Shown here: piece after piece, positions 6,752-15,323 of the stretch
Numbering within the stretch: position 1 is the stretch's first letter
Layout: the number at the start of each line of letters is the position of its first letter
NCBI GenBank assembly: GCA_022844105.1
Contig: JALHMJ010000013.1
Span: 1 to 64,000 of the forward strand
Source: Hyphomicrobium sp.
GTDB taxonomy: Bacteria; Pseudomonadota; Alphaproteobacteria; Rhizobiales; Hyphomicrobiaceae
Length of the DNA: 64,000 nucleotides
Reading direction: 5' to 3'
The notes under the pieces: model-generated
What the model was told of the DNA's origin: nothing
Database searches by the model: none
What the model saw: the letters and a program-made list of their open reading frames with translations, nothing else
Position numbers and translations under genes: made by a program

Positions 6752-7150
6752 GTGTATGGGTATGTGAAGGGTGCGCCGCAGTCGTACGACGATCCCACGG
6801 GGCAATATATTCAGTTTCTTTGTAGGGCCTACCCGGCTCAATGTGCAGCTGCTCTAGCGTGCCTTCGGAATCCGACGGCTTGCTCAAAGCAACTTTGCAC
6901 AAAAGTTGATGGTGAAGCAATCATACACAAACTCTACAAGCCGCTTTGTAATGTTCCTAGCTGTGGCCCTAATGTTTCGAAGTTTGCCAATCAACTCCGA
7001 TCGGACGCCGCTTATAGTTGTTGGGCTTTTCGAGTAGTTAGTAAGCGTCTTTGTCACGGGAACCGACCAGACCCAGGTCACGACGAAGAAATAGAGACAG
7101 CAAAGAAAAAAATAGAGAGCTGCAAAAACTATTGTGAGGCAGGGCAATGA
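6752..7150 (+). CDS. Orphan Rhs C-terminal toxin tip
   Basis: An intact frame of up to 132 residues from a GTG. It begins with the end of the Rhs core (VYGYVKGAPQSYDDPTG); the junction motif DDPTG marks the border beyond which Rhs tips are variable. The tip itself (about 113 residues) is cysteine-rich (CRAYPAQCAAALACLRN) and ends with HGNRPDPGHDEEIETAKKKI and a final ESCKNYC. Rhs tips are usually toxins delivered by type VI or similar systems. I cannot name the activity. The base composition is much AT-richer than the surroundings, typical of swapped tips. Without its core it may be silent, or serve as a recombination donor. Confidence 0.7.
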   Translation: MYGYVKGAPQSYDDPTGQYIQFLCRAYPAQCAAALACLRNPTACSKQLCTKVDGEAIIHKLYKPLCNVPSCGPNVSKFANQLRSDAAYSCWAFRVVSKRLCHGNRPDPGHDEEIETAKKKIESCKNYCEAGQ

Positions 7151-7710
7151 TCGGCACAAAAAATGATGGTTTATTGCGAGCTTTTGCTGTGGCTAGCTCG
7201 GAAATTACTTCAGGCGATAACGCGGCAGCAATTAAGGTTCTTTCTGAGTGTCGATCATTAAGCGAAGTTGAGCTTTCCAGCCTTGTAAAATTTAGGTCGC
7301 CCACATCGTTCGCAGACCGAATTCGCGCCGATTCGACGTTACTCACAATATGTGCCGCGCACCCTGGTTCTTATCCAGTTATGGAGTTACTGCTAACAGC
7401 AGGAGCTGATCCAAACGCACGGTGTGCAAACGGTAATCATCCCCTGTCGGAGGTCATTGATAATTCAAATAAGTGGGGGCTGAATGGCCTAGATCTTCTC
7501 ACTGCGTTACTGGCACACGGCGCAAACCCCAATCAAAGCGGTCTCGCCGGCGCTGGCCTAACAGTGCTAGCTCATGCCGTGATCAGGAACCGCATCGATT
7601 TGATACCAGCACTTCTCGAAGGAGGTGCAGACCCGGATCTTGATTTGATTGGAGAGGGGTCCGCGCGCTCTAATGCAGCAAAAAATTCGGAGATATTGGC
7701 ATTATTCTAG
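7147..7710 (+). CDS. Ankyrin-repeat protein, probable Rhs immunity partner
   Basis: 187 residues, starting 4 bases inside the end of the toxin frame (ATGA overlap), as expected for a toxin-immunity pair. Ankyrin repeats are visible as PVMELLLTAGADPNARCANG, LLTALLAHGANPNQSG and LIPALLEGGADPDLDL. Small ankyrin proteins are frequent partners of Rhs tips. Its low GC matches the toxin tip, so the two probably arrived together. The frame ends shortly after an A6 run at 7680-7685. One extra A, or a -1 slip on A-AAA-AAT, would add a membrane helix (IGIILVGSMGALIAISYVGV) ending at 7781. Confidence 0.7.
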   Translation: MIGTKNDGLLRAFAVASSEITSGDNAAAIKVLSECRSLSEVELSSLVKFRSPTSFADRIRADSTLLTICAAHPGSYPVMELLLTAGADPNARCANGNHPLSEVIDNSNKWGLNGLDLLTALLAHGANPNQSGLAGAGLTVLAHAVIRNRIDLIPALLEGGADPDLDLIGEGSARSNAAKNSEILALF

Positions 7711-7808
7711 TTGGAAGTATGGGTGCTCTCATTGCTATTTCATATGTTGGAGTTGGCTCCATTCTACCGAAAATTATGTGATTCTGAGCCAGGGCTAGTC
7801 GTTCTATT

Positions 7809-8216
7809 TGCGTGCTCCGATCGGCGCTTCCGTTATCGACCCAGCTGGTGAAACGCAGGCGACCTACATCTACGACGCCAACGAACAGCTCGCGATCCGC
7901 GACAGCATCGCCGCGCCGGTCGGCGTCACGCACTACATCCATGACATCTTCGGCAACCCCGGCCTTCGCCGGGGCAGGCTAAATCGCCGAAACCGCCGTT
8001 GGCGGCGCGACAGGCGCCGCTGGCACCGTGCGCGAGTACATCTGGCTGTATGAAACCGAGATCGCGCCCACGTCCGGATCGCGGACGACGGTCGACCGGC
8101 CGCTGGCTGTGGTCAACGCGGTCAACACCGCTTCACCGGCGACCCTCTATGTTCATGTCGATCATCTCAACCGCCCGGTGAAGATGACGGACACGGCCAA
8201 GCTGGACGACTTGGCG
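7809..8216 (+). pseudogene. Broken Rhs core, middle part
   Basis: Encodes APIGASVIDPAGETQATYIY, THYIHDIFGN, then after a 25-base palindromic insertion and a frame change IAETAVGGATGAAG, REYIWLYETEIAP and LYVHVDHLNRPVKMTDTAK. These are successive landmarks of a Rhs core (YD repeats, REYIWL, VHxDHLxxPxxMTD). The order relative to the toxin tip at 6752 is reversed from a normal gene, so this belongs to another or rearranged Rhs copy. It stops after TDTAKLD; the expected GQW...LHY block does not follow. Confidence 0.75.
7957..7981. repeat. CCCCGGCCTTCGCCGGGG palindrome inside Rhs fragment
   Basis: Lies between IFGN and the expected LIAET of the Rhs core and shifts the frame. It is the reverse complement of the element at 6669-6693, including the CAGGCT flank. 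Confidence 0.75.
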
Positions 8217-8453
8217 ATGAAATCTTCTGCGCGCATCAATATGCCGGCCCTGAGATTATGGATAACGCCGTTAGATCACAGCGCGGGTTGGCGGAAGCGC
8301 TGCGCACGGCGTGAGAACAAAGCGGGCGGGCTGCGTGGCGAGCGCCGGTTTTGACTTTCATCAATGCGGCGCCAGGTTTATCGTTGGATCGTGCGAGGCG
8401 TCGGCCGGCCGGATCGCGGCGGGTGCGGCGCTCATCTTGATCGGGAGGTTGCA

Positions 8454-8855
8454 ATGCGAATGCGTGCTCTCACGGCAATAGGGCTGGCGGCGTTGATCGC
8501 CGTCATGAGCCTCGCAACGACGGCGCAGGAAGCGGACGCTCGGCGGTATCGCGGCGTCGGCTGGGGGATCGCTGCGGGTGTCGCCACGGGCATCATCATC
8601 AGCCAAGCGTATCGGCACAGCTATCACCGGCCGTATTATTATCCCCGCGGGGCCTGCTACGGCTACGGTTCTCCCGGGTGCGTGTACCGCAATTACGGCT
8701 ACAGCCATAACGACGACTACGACTACTACGAGAGCAGGCCGTACCGGGTATTTCGTCCGTATTCGTACTATTCTCCCTATCGCGCGTACCGGGTGCGGTC
8801 ACATTACCGCCGGCCCTACTCTGCTCGTCGGGCGTACTACCGTCGCCACCACTAA
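8454..8855 (+). CDS. Small secreted tyrosine-rich protein
   Basis: 133 residues from the ATG at 8454, which has GGGAGG six bases upstream. A signal peptide ([20 protein letters not shown]) with a likely cut after QEADA is followed by a glycine-rich hydrophobic segment ([15 protein letters not shown]) and then a tail very rich in Tyr, Arg, His and Ser. Such proteins are common and poorly characterised in Hyphomicrobiales, with a possible cell-envelope or outer-surface role. Its last 4 bases overlap the convergent gene at 8852. Confidence 0.75.
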   Translation: MRMRALTAIGLAALIAVMSLATTAQEADARRYRGVGWGIAAGVATGIIISQAYRHSYHRPYYYPRGACYGYGSPGCVYRNYGYSHNDDYDYYESRPYRVFRPYSYYSPYRAYRVRSHYRRPYSARRAYYRRHH

Positions 8856-9427
8856 GTTTCGGCGTCCTCGAAATCAGCGATGATGTAGCGGGCGAAATTC
8901 TCCTCACGGACGCCCTTTTCGGAGCGGGCAAAGTCCCGGACCGATATGCCGGCCTGGTGCACCGTTTCGGGATCGCCCGAGATAAGCGGGTGCCACCAGG
9001 CCAGACCCCGGCCTTCCTTGACGCGACGGTAGCCGCAGGTCGCTGGCAGCCACTTGAGGGCGCGCACTTTTTCCGGCGTGAGATTGATGCAATCGGGCAT
9101 TTTTGCGAACCGGTTGGGGTAATCCGAGCAACGGCATTGGCCAATGTCGAGCAGCGCGCAGGCCAGCCGCGTCAGCACGATCTCGCCGGTGTCCTCGTCC
9201 TCGAGCTTGTTGAGGCAACAGCGGCCACAGCCGTCGCACAGCGATTCCCACTCCGCGGGCGACATGTCCTCGAGCGCTTTCGTCTCCCAGAAAGGCCGGG
9301 CGGCCCCGCCTTTCTTGTTGACACGCGCATCCAAGCGACGCCCCTCTCGCGCGCGCGGGTCGGGAAGTGCTAGATCTATGTCTGTAGGAGGCCTGCGATT
9401 CCGCCGGCCCTGCCCCATCTTGGCCAT
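8852..9427 (-). CDS. YcgN/UPF0260-type cysteine-cluster protein
   Basis: 191 residues. The centre holds the cysteine pattern [15 protein letters not shown], then [20 protein letters not shown] and MPDCINL, typical of the YkgJ/YcgN family and suggesting a metal or Fe-S site. The C-terminal [20 protein letters not shown] matches the rest of the UPF0260 family. The molecular role is not established. I chose the ATG at 9427 (GAGGG about ten bases upstream); the frame is open to an ATG at 9523, but that extension is poorly supported and would leave only 17 bases to the divergent gene. Confidence 0.85.
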   Translation of the reverse strand: MAKMGQGRRNRRPPTDIDLALPDPRAREGRRLDARVNKKGGAARPFWETKALEDMSPAEWESLCDGCGRCCLNKLEDEDTGEIVLTRLACALLDIGQCRCSDYPNRFAKMPDCINLTPEKVRALKWLPATCGYRRVKEGRGLAWWHPLISGDPETVHQAGISVRDFARSEKGVREENFARYIIADFEDAET

Positions 9428-9540
9428 GTCGTGCTGCCCTCTATTGCGCGGCCGCGCAAAGGACCTTACGGCCGGTCGGCGCGGTCTCAGTGCGAGGTTC
9501 TCATCCTCAAAGTAGACTGTCATAAGCGAGGCGCACGGGT

Positions 9541-11844
9541 TTGAGCGACTGGTTTTTCAAACAAGGCGGCCGTGACAAGCTGTCGAACCTGCTCGGGCTC
9601 GACGCCAAAATCGATTCGGCGCTGTCGGAATCGTGGTCGCACATCCGCGACGCCTGGAATGCCGCACAAACACTTTTTGCCCGCTTTCAGCTGACCGGCT
9701 GGAAGCGCCTTTTCAACGAACTGGCCTCCGAAGCACTGACGCTTGGCGCTGGCGGCCTTGTCGTGCTGTTTGCGTTGGCGATCCCGGCCTTCAACGATTT
9801 CGACGAGGGACGTTTCCTAACCGGCCGCTACAGCGTTCGGCTTCTCGACAAAGACGGCAACGAGATCGGCAAGCGCGGCATCCTCCACAACGACGCCGTG
9901 CCACTCGAAGAAATCCCCGAAAGCGTCATTAAAGCGACGTTGGCGACCGAAGACCGTCGCTTCTTTGAGCATTACGGAATCGATGTGCTGGGCACCATCC
10001 GCGCCCTGGCAGAGAACTTGCGCGCCAACGATGTCGTGCAAGGCGGCTCATCGCTGACGCAGCAGCTTGCCAAGAATCTGTTCCTATCTTCCGAGAGGTC
10101 GTTGGAGCGAAAGATCAAGGAACTGTTCTTGTCGTTTCTTCTGGAAAGCCGCTTCACAAAGCGCGAGATCCTGAAGCTGTATCTCGACCGCGCGTACATG
10201 GGTGGCGGCGCGTTCGGAGTTGAAGCCGCCTCGCAGTTCTATTTCGGCAAGTCCGTGCGCGAGGTCACTCTGCCGGAAGCTGCACTGCTCGGCGGTCTTT
10301 ACAAGGCGCCGACGAAATATGCGCCGCATATCAATCTACCTGCTGCCCGCGCGCGCACCAACGAGGTGCTGGAGAACCTTGTTGAAGCCGGGTTTTATAC
10401 AGCGGCCGAGGTTCACGAAGCCCGACTCAATCCGGCGAAAATCGTTGAGACACGCGTCACCGACAGTCCAGACTGGTTCCTCGATTACGCATTCGAGGAA
10501 GTGCAGAAGCTCGCCGAGGGCAAGGGCCAATATGTGCTGACCGCGCGCACGACCATCGATCTTTCGATGCAGAAGGCGGCAGACGACGCGATCGTGCCAT
10601 TCATTCGCCAGCGCGGGCGTAGCTTGCGGCTCAACTCAGGTGCTCTCGTCGCCATGGAGACGGACGGCGCCGTTCGCGCGATGGTCGGCGGGCCAGACTA
10701 CGGCGAGAGCCAGTTCAACCGCGCGACACATGCGCGACGCCAGCCCGGCTCTTCGTTTAAAGTCTACGTCTACGCCACGGCGCTCGAAAGTGGTTACAAG
10801 CCCACGACGGTCGTCAGGGATGCGTCGCGCTCCTGCGGTCGATGGAGCCCGTCGAATTATGGTGGCGGCGGCGGTTCTGGTTCGCGAATGCCTCTTTGGC
10901 TCGCGCTTGCCAAGTCGCTGAACACGGTGGCGGCAGAACTTTCGTTCGCGGTCGGACGCGAGAACGTCATCGAGATGACGCAACGTCTCGGCATCAAGGG
11001 CGTACGCAAGTCCTGTTCGATGGCACTCGGCGATACCGGCATTACGCCGCTCGAACACACCGGTGGATTTGCGACATTCGCCAACGGCGGCAAGCGCGCG
11101 CTGCCCTACGGCATCACGGAAATTTACAACTCGAAGGGCGAACTGATCTACAGCCGCGAGCGCGATGAACCCGCGCCACCGCAAATCGTGAAGCCGGAGG
11201 TGGCGTCCGGCATGAACTGGATGATGAATAAGGTCGTGACCGACGGCACGGCTCAGCGCGCCGCTCTCGACTTCACGCATGTGGCCGGCAAGACAGGTAC
11301 GAGTTCCGGCCCCAATGACATCTGGTTCGTAGGCTTCACAGGTCGATATGTTGCTTCCATCTGGCTCGGGAACGACGACAATCGGCCAATGGCCCATAGC
11401 AATACCGGGGGTCAGGTCGCAGCGCCCATTTGGCACGACTTCATGGTCGTGGCGCACAAGGACATGAATATTCCGACGCTGGCCGGTCTCGATCCGCATC
11501 CGGCATTCATTGCCGAACAGCAGCGGATCGCCGAACTGCGGATCAGCGATCCGGCACTGGCTGCGCAGTTGACGGGCGAAACGGAAGCGGCGGCAAAGGC
11601 CTCGCGGCGGCTTCCCGATGCGGCCCGCGACGTATTACGCCGGGTCAATTTGGATCTTCGCAAGGCCGCGGGTCTGGCCGACAAACCTGCGGGCACTGGC
11701 GGTGCGCCGGTGCCTGGACCGGGCGGCAAGCCGGGCGACCGGGCAGCGCTTCCCAATCCAGCACGAGGTTTTCCCGCGGCCGGTCGTGATCTGCATGGCC
11801 GAACGGCGGGAGCCGAGCCGCTCTCTGGAGAGGTCGTGCGATGA
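9541..11844 (+). CDS. Class A penicillin-binding protein (PBP1A-like)
   Basis: 767 residues, starting with a TTG that has GAGG eight bases upstream. A single membrane anchor lies around residues 65-85. The glycosyltransferase 51 domain carries [12 protein letters not shown] at about 136. The transpeptidase domain has SSFK with active-site Ser404, the SLN motif at 459-461 and KTGT at 584-587, all intact. The Pro/Gly-rich C-terminal tail is probably disordered. The enzyme polymerises and cross-links peptidoglycan in the periplasm. It is the first gene of a coupled three-gene set with the DUF1214 and DUF1254 genes (ATGA overlap). Confidence 0.93.
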   Translation: MSDWFFKQGGRDKLSNLLGLDAKIDSALSESWSHIRDAWNAAQTLFARFQLTGWKRLFNELASEALTLGAGGLVVLFALAIPAFNDFDEGRFLTGRYSVRLLDKDGNEIGKRGILHNDAVPLEEIPESVIKATLATEDRRFFEHYGIDVLGTIRALAENLRANDVVQGGSSLTQQLAKNLFLSSERSLERKIKELFLSFLLESRFTKREILKLYLDRAYMGGGAFGVEAASQFYFGKSVREVTLPEAALLGGLYKAPTKYAPHINLPAARARTNEVLENLVEAGFYTAAEVHEARLNPAKIVETRVTDSPDWFLDYAFEEVQKLAEGKGQYVLTARTTIDLSMQKAADDAIVPFIRQRGRSLRLNSGALVAMETDGAVRAMVGGPDYGESQFNRATHARRQPGSSFKVYVYATALESGYKPTTVVRDASRSCGRWSPSNYGGGGGSGSRMPLWLALAKSLNTVAAELSFAVGRENVIEMTQRLGIKGVRKSCSMALGDTGITPLEHTGGFATFANGGKRALPYGITEIYNSKGELIYSRERDEPAPPQIVKPEVASGMNWMMNKVVTDGTAQRAALDFTHVAGKTGTSSGPNDIWFVGFTGRYVASIWLGNDDNRPMAHSNTGGQVAAPIWHDFMVVAHKDMNIPTLAGLDPHPAFIAEQQRIAELRISDPALAAQLTGETEAAAKASRRLPDAARDVLRRVNLDLRKAAGLADKPAGTGGAPVPGPGGKPGDRAALPNPARGFPAAGRDLHGRTAGAEPLSGEVVR

Positions 11845-12590
11845 TCCGCTCCCTCCTGGATGGAGCGCGGCTCAAGCTGGAGCATGCGCCGTTCCCGCTG
11901 CGGTTTGTCAAGCCGCCAAGGCCGCGTGGACGTTCTTGGACGACCAAGATATTCCGTTCCAGTTTTGTGCGTCACCAGATCAAGAAGCGTGTCGCGCTCC
12001 TGTTGCGGCTTTTGACGGATTGGGCACTTTTCATTCTCATCGTGCTGACGGCTGGCATCGGCAGCGCCACCTACATGATGGATCGCGGCACCAGCCTCAC
12101 CACCGTAACGTCGGGTCCATGGACGCTGTGGCCGACTGCCGGGCGCAGCGACACCGATCCTTATACGCGCGCGCACTTTGCTCGCATCGGTTCGCTACCC
12201 TTGCCTGCTGACATCGCCGAGACCTGGATCGCAAGCACCGACAATGCCGGCGGCGCGCTGCATTCGTCGTGCGACTACGAAGTCGTGCTCCGTCCACCGG
12301 AAGCTTCGTGGTGGAGCCTTTCCGTTTTCGATGGCAACGGCCGACTCATTCAGAATGCGGCCGAACGCTACACGTTCACGAGCGAGACGGGCGCCGTTTC
12401 CCCGGACGGCCGCTTCATTGCCCTGCTATCGCGCTCAGCAGGTAGTGGAAACTGGTTCCCCACGAGCGGCGCTGGAACATTGAGTGTTGCCTACACCATC
12501 ATTGATATGAGCCTTGCGACGGGAACGGGCGACGAAGCGCGCGACCTGAAGGAGCGGGTGCCCACAATCACTGCTAAGGGCTGCCGATGA
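11841..12590 (+). CDS. DUF1214 domain membrane-anchored protein
   Basis: 249 residues with one membrane helix around 53-75 (DWALFILIVLTAGIGSATYM) and the rest in the periplasm. The segment VTSGPWTLWPTAGRSDTDPY is the recognisable start of a DUF1214 domain, followed by a compact beta domain (YEVVLRPPEASWWSLSVFDG). The domain is of unknown function and often accompanies DUF1254. The start codon overlaps the PBP stop (ATGA), so translation is probably coupled and the products may work together in the envelope. Confidence 0.8.
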   Translation: MIRSLLDGARLKLEHAPFPLRFVKPPRPRGRSWTTKIFRSSFVRHQIKKRVALLLRLLTDWALFILIVLTAGIGSATYMMDRGTSLTTVTSGPWTLWPTAGRSDTDPYTRAHFARIGSLPLPADIAETWIASTDNAGGALHSSCDYEVVLRPPEASWWSLSVFDGNGRLIQNAAERYTFTSETGAVSPDGRFIALLSRSAGSGNWFPTSGAGTLSVAYTIIDMSLATGTGDEARDLKERVPTITAKGCR

Positions 12591-13174
12591 TTTTGGACCG
12601 GCTCAAGCGGCTGCGCCCTCCAGACAGCCGACTGGTGCTGGCGGCGATCTTTGCCATCGTGGTCCTACACATTGCAACCACGTTCACCGCGCCCAGCATT
12701 GCGCTGTCATCAGCATGGGACCGGCTGGCCCCGGCGCTTAAGCCGAATACCATGGTTGTCTTTCCGGCGGTGACCCCCGACGCGCAACCGCTGCCCTACA
12801 TGGCTCCGGACGCTCGGATCGCCATGTGTCTCTTCGATACGCGCAAGGGGAAAGTGGCGCTTACGGCTTCACTGCCGTCACCCGGCTGGAGCCTGACGCT
12901 CTATGATCCGGATGGAATCGCAATCTATGTCGCAGCCGGGCGGCCGGACCGTCCGACATCCGTGTCGCTGCTGCTCGTGCCTGACGATGATCGCTTCATG
13001 GGTTTGTCGCCGGAAGCACAGGGGCTTCGATCACCGCGCCAGCAACAATTGCAGGTGCAGGCACGCAAGGGGCTCGCCGTCTTGCGTGCGCCTGACAGCG
13101 GCTTTGCCTACCGGGCATTGATCGAAGCCGATTTGAAGCGCGGTGCCTGCCGGCGTGTCGCAGGCAAGCCATAG
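12587..13174 (+). CDS. DUF1254-like membrane protein
   Basis: 195 residues with an N-terminal membrane helix (LVLAAIFAIVVLHIATTFTA) and a periplasmic domain containing PLPYMAPDARIAMCLFDTRK and WSLTLYDPDGIAIYVAAGRP, as in short alphaproteobacterial DUF1254 proteins. It overlaps the DUF1214 gene by ATGA. The pairing of short DUF1214 and DUF1254 genes is common; the coupling to a penicillin-binding protein gives a hint of an envelope role but no proof. Confidence 0.78.
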   Translation: MILDRLKRLRPPDSRLVLAAIFAIVVLHIATTFTAPSIALSSAWDRLAPALKPNTMVVFPAVTPDAQPLPYMAPDARIAMCLFDTRKGKVALTASLPSPGWSLTLYDPDGIAIYVAAGRPDRPTSVSLLLVPDDDRFMGLSPEAQGLRSPRQQQLQVQARKGLAVLRAPDSGFAYRALIEADLKRGACRRVAGKP

Positions 13175-13184
13175 CGTCGCGCTG

Positions 13185-13433
13185 TCATTTGCCGTTGCGA
13201 CGGTGCGAGCGCGTACGTCCGCCGCGCGAGGGCGCGGGCGTGGGTTCACTCGGCTCGACATGGCGCTCGTAACGAATGCCGGGAAAGATGACAATATCGG
13301 CCGAGGCCGAAGTCGGCGCCCGAGCATGGTCCGGCTGGCCGGCAGCAGCGGGGCGAAACTCGACAACGTTTCCCATCAAGATCCTCCCCGAAGTCACGGC
13401 GGGCGCTACGTCCGGCGTGATCGAATCATTCAT
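13185..13433 (-). CDS. Small conserved hypothetical protein
   Basis: 82 residues, with no signal peptide or membrane helix. Two short motifs, GNVVEFRP and DIVIFPGIRYERHVE, are a combination I associate with short alphaproteobacterial proteins. The C-terminus is basic. It converges with the DUF1254 gene with 10 bases between the stops. Function unknown. Confidence 0.6.
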   Translation of the reverse strand: MNDSITPDVAPAVTSGRILMGNVVEFRPAAAGQPDHARAPTSASADIVIFPGIRYERHVEPSEPTPAPSRGGRTRSHRRNGK

Positions 13434-13499
13434 GCGATTATGTTTATCGCAGTTCTTGACGAGGCGTTAACAACGGTCGACGCGATTGAAAACGAAGTT

Positions 13500-13853
13500 T
13501 CAGCGCGTGGCCGTGAAGATCCAGTCGTCGAGAAAGTGGCGACCGTCACGGGCTTCGACTTCGACGATCCACAAATCGGAATCGAACTGGCACTGGCGGG
13601 CGAGAAACTCATCGACGCCTTCGTCGCGTACGGCGCGGCCATCGAACAAGCGCATCATCGGGCGGTCCGTCTGCGATTCGTCGAGACCGGCAGGCGCGGG
13701 GCCGAAGAGGAGCGAAGTCCCGTCGAGGCCATTGACGCGAATAAAGATTGCGCCGGCATCATCGTCGCCATGGCGCACGACGACGGCGGGCACGCCCTCA
13801 GATGCGCACCGTCGGATGTAGGCTTTAATCCAGATGCCGGCTTTGAGCCGCAT
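13500..13853 (-). CDS. DUF1491 family protein
   Basis: 117 residues. The start MRLKAGIWIKAYIRRC and the block GVPAVVVRHGDDDAGAIFI match the DUF1491 family, a short alphaproteobacterial protein. The C-terminal WIVEVEARDGRHFLDDWI is also typical. Normal family length. Structure and function are unknown. It is transcribed in the same direction as the peptidoglycan-binding gene upstream, 39 bases away, and probably shares its promoter. Confidence 0.85.
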   Translation of the reverse strand: MRLKAGIWIKAYIRRCASEGVPAVVVRHGDDDAGAIFIRVNGLDGTSLLFGPAPAGLDESQTDRPMMRLFDGRAVRDEGVDEFLARQCQFDSDLWIVEVEARDGRHFLDDWIFTATR

Positions 13854-13892
13854 AGGTTGTCACTCGAAGCTGATCGTTGCACGGCAGCGCGG

Positions 13893-14621
13893 TCAGCGTG
13901 CGCCGGCCGTACGCGGTGGTGTGCTGAGCCGCGTCAGCCTCGTCAACAAATCTCCAGATATACGGCCGGTATCTGGCATCGACTGCTGCTTCTCAAAGGC
14001 TCGGATGGCGGCAATCGTGGCTTCGCCGAGACGACCGTCGGCGCGGCCGAGCCTATAGCCCAGTTTGGCAAGAGCAGTCTGGACCGAGCGAATCAGAGTG
14101 TCGGCTTTGGGTCCGGGTGCGAGACCGGCGGCCGTCGTTGTGCCCCGGCGTCCCGCCTTGATGCGCGCAAGCACAGCGTCACTGGCTTCGGCCGTCAGGG
14201 GCAGTCCGTTGTCGATTTCATATGCGAGAATGGCGGCCTGTGTCACGGGGCCGGCAATGCCATCGGTGCCTCCGGTCTCATAACCTTTGGCCTGCAGGGT
14301 CGTTTGGATGGCCCGCGTGGTTTCGGCGGGATCGGCGCGGGGCGGCTCGACGACGATGCGTTGCGTGATACCGGGAGTGAGCGGTCCTGATCCGGACGGC
14401 ACGGGTCCCGCCGTGGTCTGACCGGGAGGAGCGGCGGGCATCCGGCGATCGAGTTCTGGCACTTCAAGCGCTGCGGTTTCGTTGACGGCACCCCACGTGT
14501 CGCCGCGCGCTGCGGTCCGTTCCAGGTGTGCACCGGGTTGCAATAAGGTCAGGTTGATCGCGACCCCGGCAGAGAGGGCTCCAAACAGCGCTATCGCCGA
14601 GCGAGATATGCTTGCAGTCAT
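13893..14621 (-). CDS. Exported protein with two peptidoglycan-binding domains
   Basis: 242 residues from the ATG at 14621 (GGAG six bases upstream; the longer frame is not preferred). An N-terminal membrane or signal segment (SAIALFGALSAGVAINLTLL) leads to a proline-rich linker and two PG_binding_1-type repeats: IQTTLQAKGYETGGTDGIAG, and VQTALAKLGYRLGRADGRLG followed by EATIAAIRAFEKQQ. No catalytic domain is present, so it probably binds the wall as a scaffold. A CtrA-type box lies 54-68 bases upstream of the start, suggesting cell-cycle control. Confidence 0.8.
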   Translation of the reverse strand: MTASISRSAIALFGALSAGVAINLTLLQPGAHLERTAARGDTWGAVNETAALEVPELDRRMPAAPPGQTTAGPVPSGSGPLTPGITQRIVVEPPRADPAETTRAIQTTLQAKGYETGGTDGIAGPVTQAAILAYEIDNGLPLTAEASDAVLARIKAGRRGTTTAAGLAPGPKADTLIRSVQTALAKLGYRLGRADGRLGEATIAAIRAFEKQQSMPDTGRISGDLLTRLTRLSTPPRTAGAR

Positions 14622-14674
14622 GCTGTCTCCGGGCTGTTCTTCACCGCGTCGTGGCGGAGTATCCGAGGCTGGCG

Positions 14675-14689
14675 TTAACGGCTCGTTAA
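14675..14689. promoter_or_regulatory. CtrA-type binding site TTAA-N7-TTAA
   Basis: TTAACGGCTCGTTAA is a perfect match to the full CtrA consensus TTAA-N7-TTAA of Alphaproteobacteria. It lies 54 bases upstream of the start codon of the peptidoglycan-binding gene and about 155 bases upstream of the divergent DUF5330 gene. Its position near a promoter supports a real site; chance occurrence in GC-rich DNA is low but not negligible. Confidence 0.6.
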
Positions 14690-14843
14690 CCCGCACGAAA
14701 TGAGTGAACCGAACGTGAAGCCGATCGCTACAATTTGCGTCAATTGCAAGCGTGCCCGGTTCCGCTTTTTTGATCGCACTGCGGTAGTGTCGGTTTTGAG
14801 GATCGTCAAAGCCTCAAAGCGCTGGTTCGGATATTGAATTCAA

Positions 14844-15209
14844 ATGGCTCTCGTGCGCACAGTCATCGTCGTCGGCGCTGTCATCGCGCTTCTGCCGTCC
14901 GACCGGGCGCAGCAGGAGCGCCTGCAGCAAGCGGTCGTCGACGCCACTCAGTGGACGGTGACTTTTTGCGACCGCAACGCCAAGACGTGCGACAATGCGG
15001 GGGTCGCCTGGGACGTGTTCAAGACCAAAGCCGAGTTTGCGTGGCTGATGGGTTATGACGTCGTGATGAGCCACGTTGTCCATCAGAGTGCCGGCTTGGC
15101 TATGGTTGACAGTGGCGTCGAGACGGCGTCGGTACCGCAGCGGGGAACGTTGACCTCGCGTGATCTTGAACCCGGCTGGCGGGGCCAATATCCCCGCGAT
15201 CAACGCTGA
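14844..15209 (+). CDS. DUF5330 family protein
   Basis: 121 residues. A short N-terminal hydrophobic segment (TVIVVGAVIALLPSD) is followed by TQWTVTFCDRNAKTCDNAG, AWDVFKTKAEFAWLMGYD and a polar tail, matching the short Rhizobiales DUF5330 proteins. The paired cysteines FCDRNAKTC could form a disulfide in the periplasm. The ribosome-binding site is weak. Function unknown; it is divergent from the peptidoglycan-binding gene. Confidence 0.8.
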   Translation: MALVRTVIVVGAVIALLPSDRAQQERLQQAVVDATQWTVTFCDRNAKTCDNAGVAWDVFKTKAEFAWLMGYDVVMSHVVHQSAGLAMVDSGVETASVPQRGTLTSRDLEPGWRGQYPRDQR

Positions 15210-15323
15210 AGATCGCACATTCGCCGTTGCAGACCAGGAGCGGCGGCTTGCTCCGACGCTGCATCCGCCTTAAGTCGAGAGATAGCGCTTCGCACCTGGC
15301 TAGGCGCCGCGACAGGACGCATC

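Noticed and set aside
10636-11499. Minus-strand open frame within the PBP gene
   Set aside because: Antisense to the transpeptidase domain whose catalytic motifs are all intact on the plus strand.
13143-14390. 415-codon plus-strand frame across three minus-strand genes
   Set aside because: Runs over DUF1491 and the peptidoglycan-binding gene in antisense; composition is that of a shadow.
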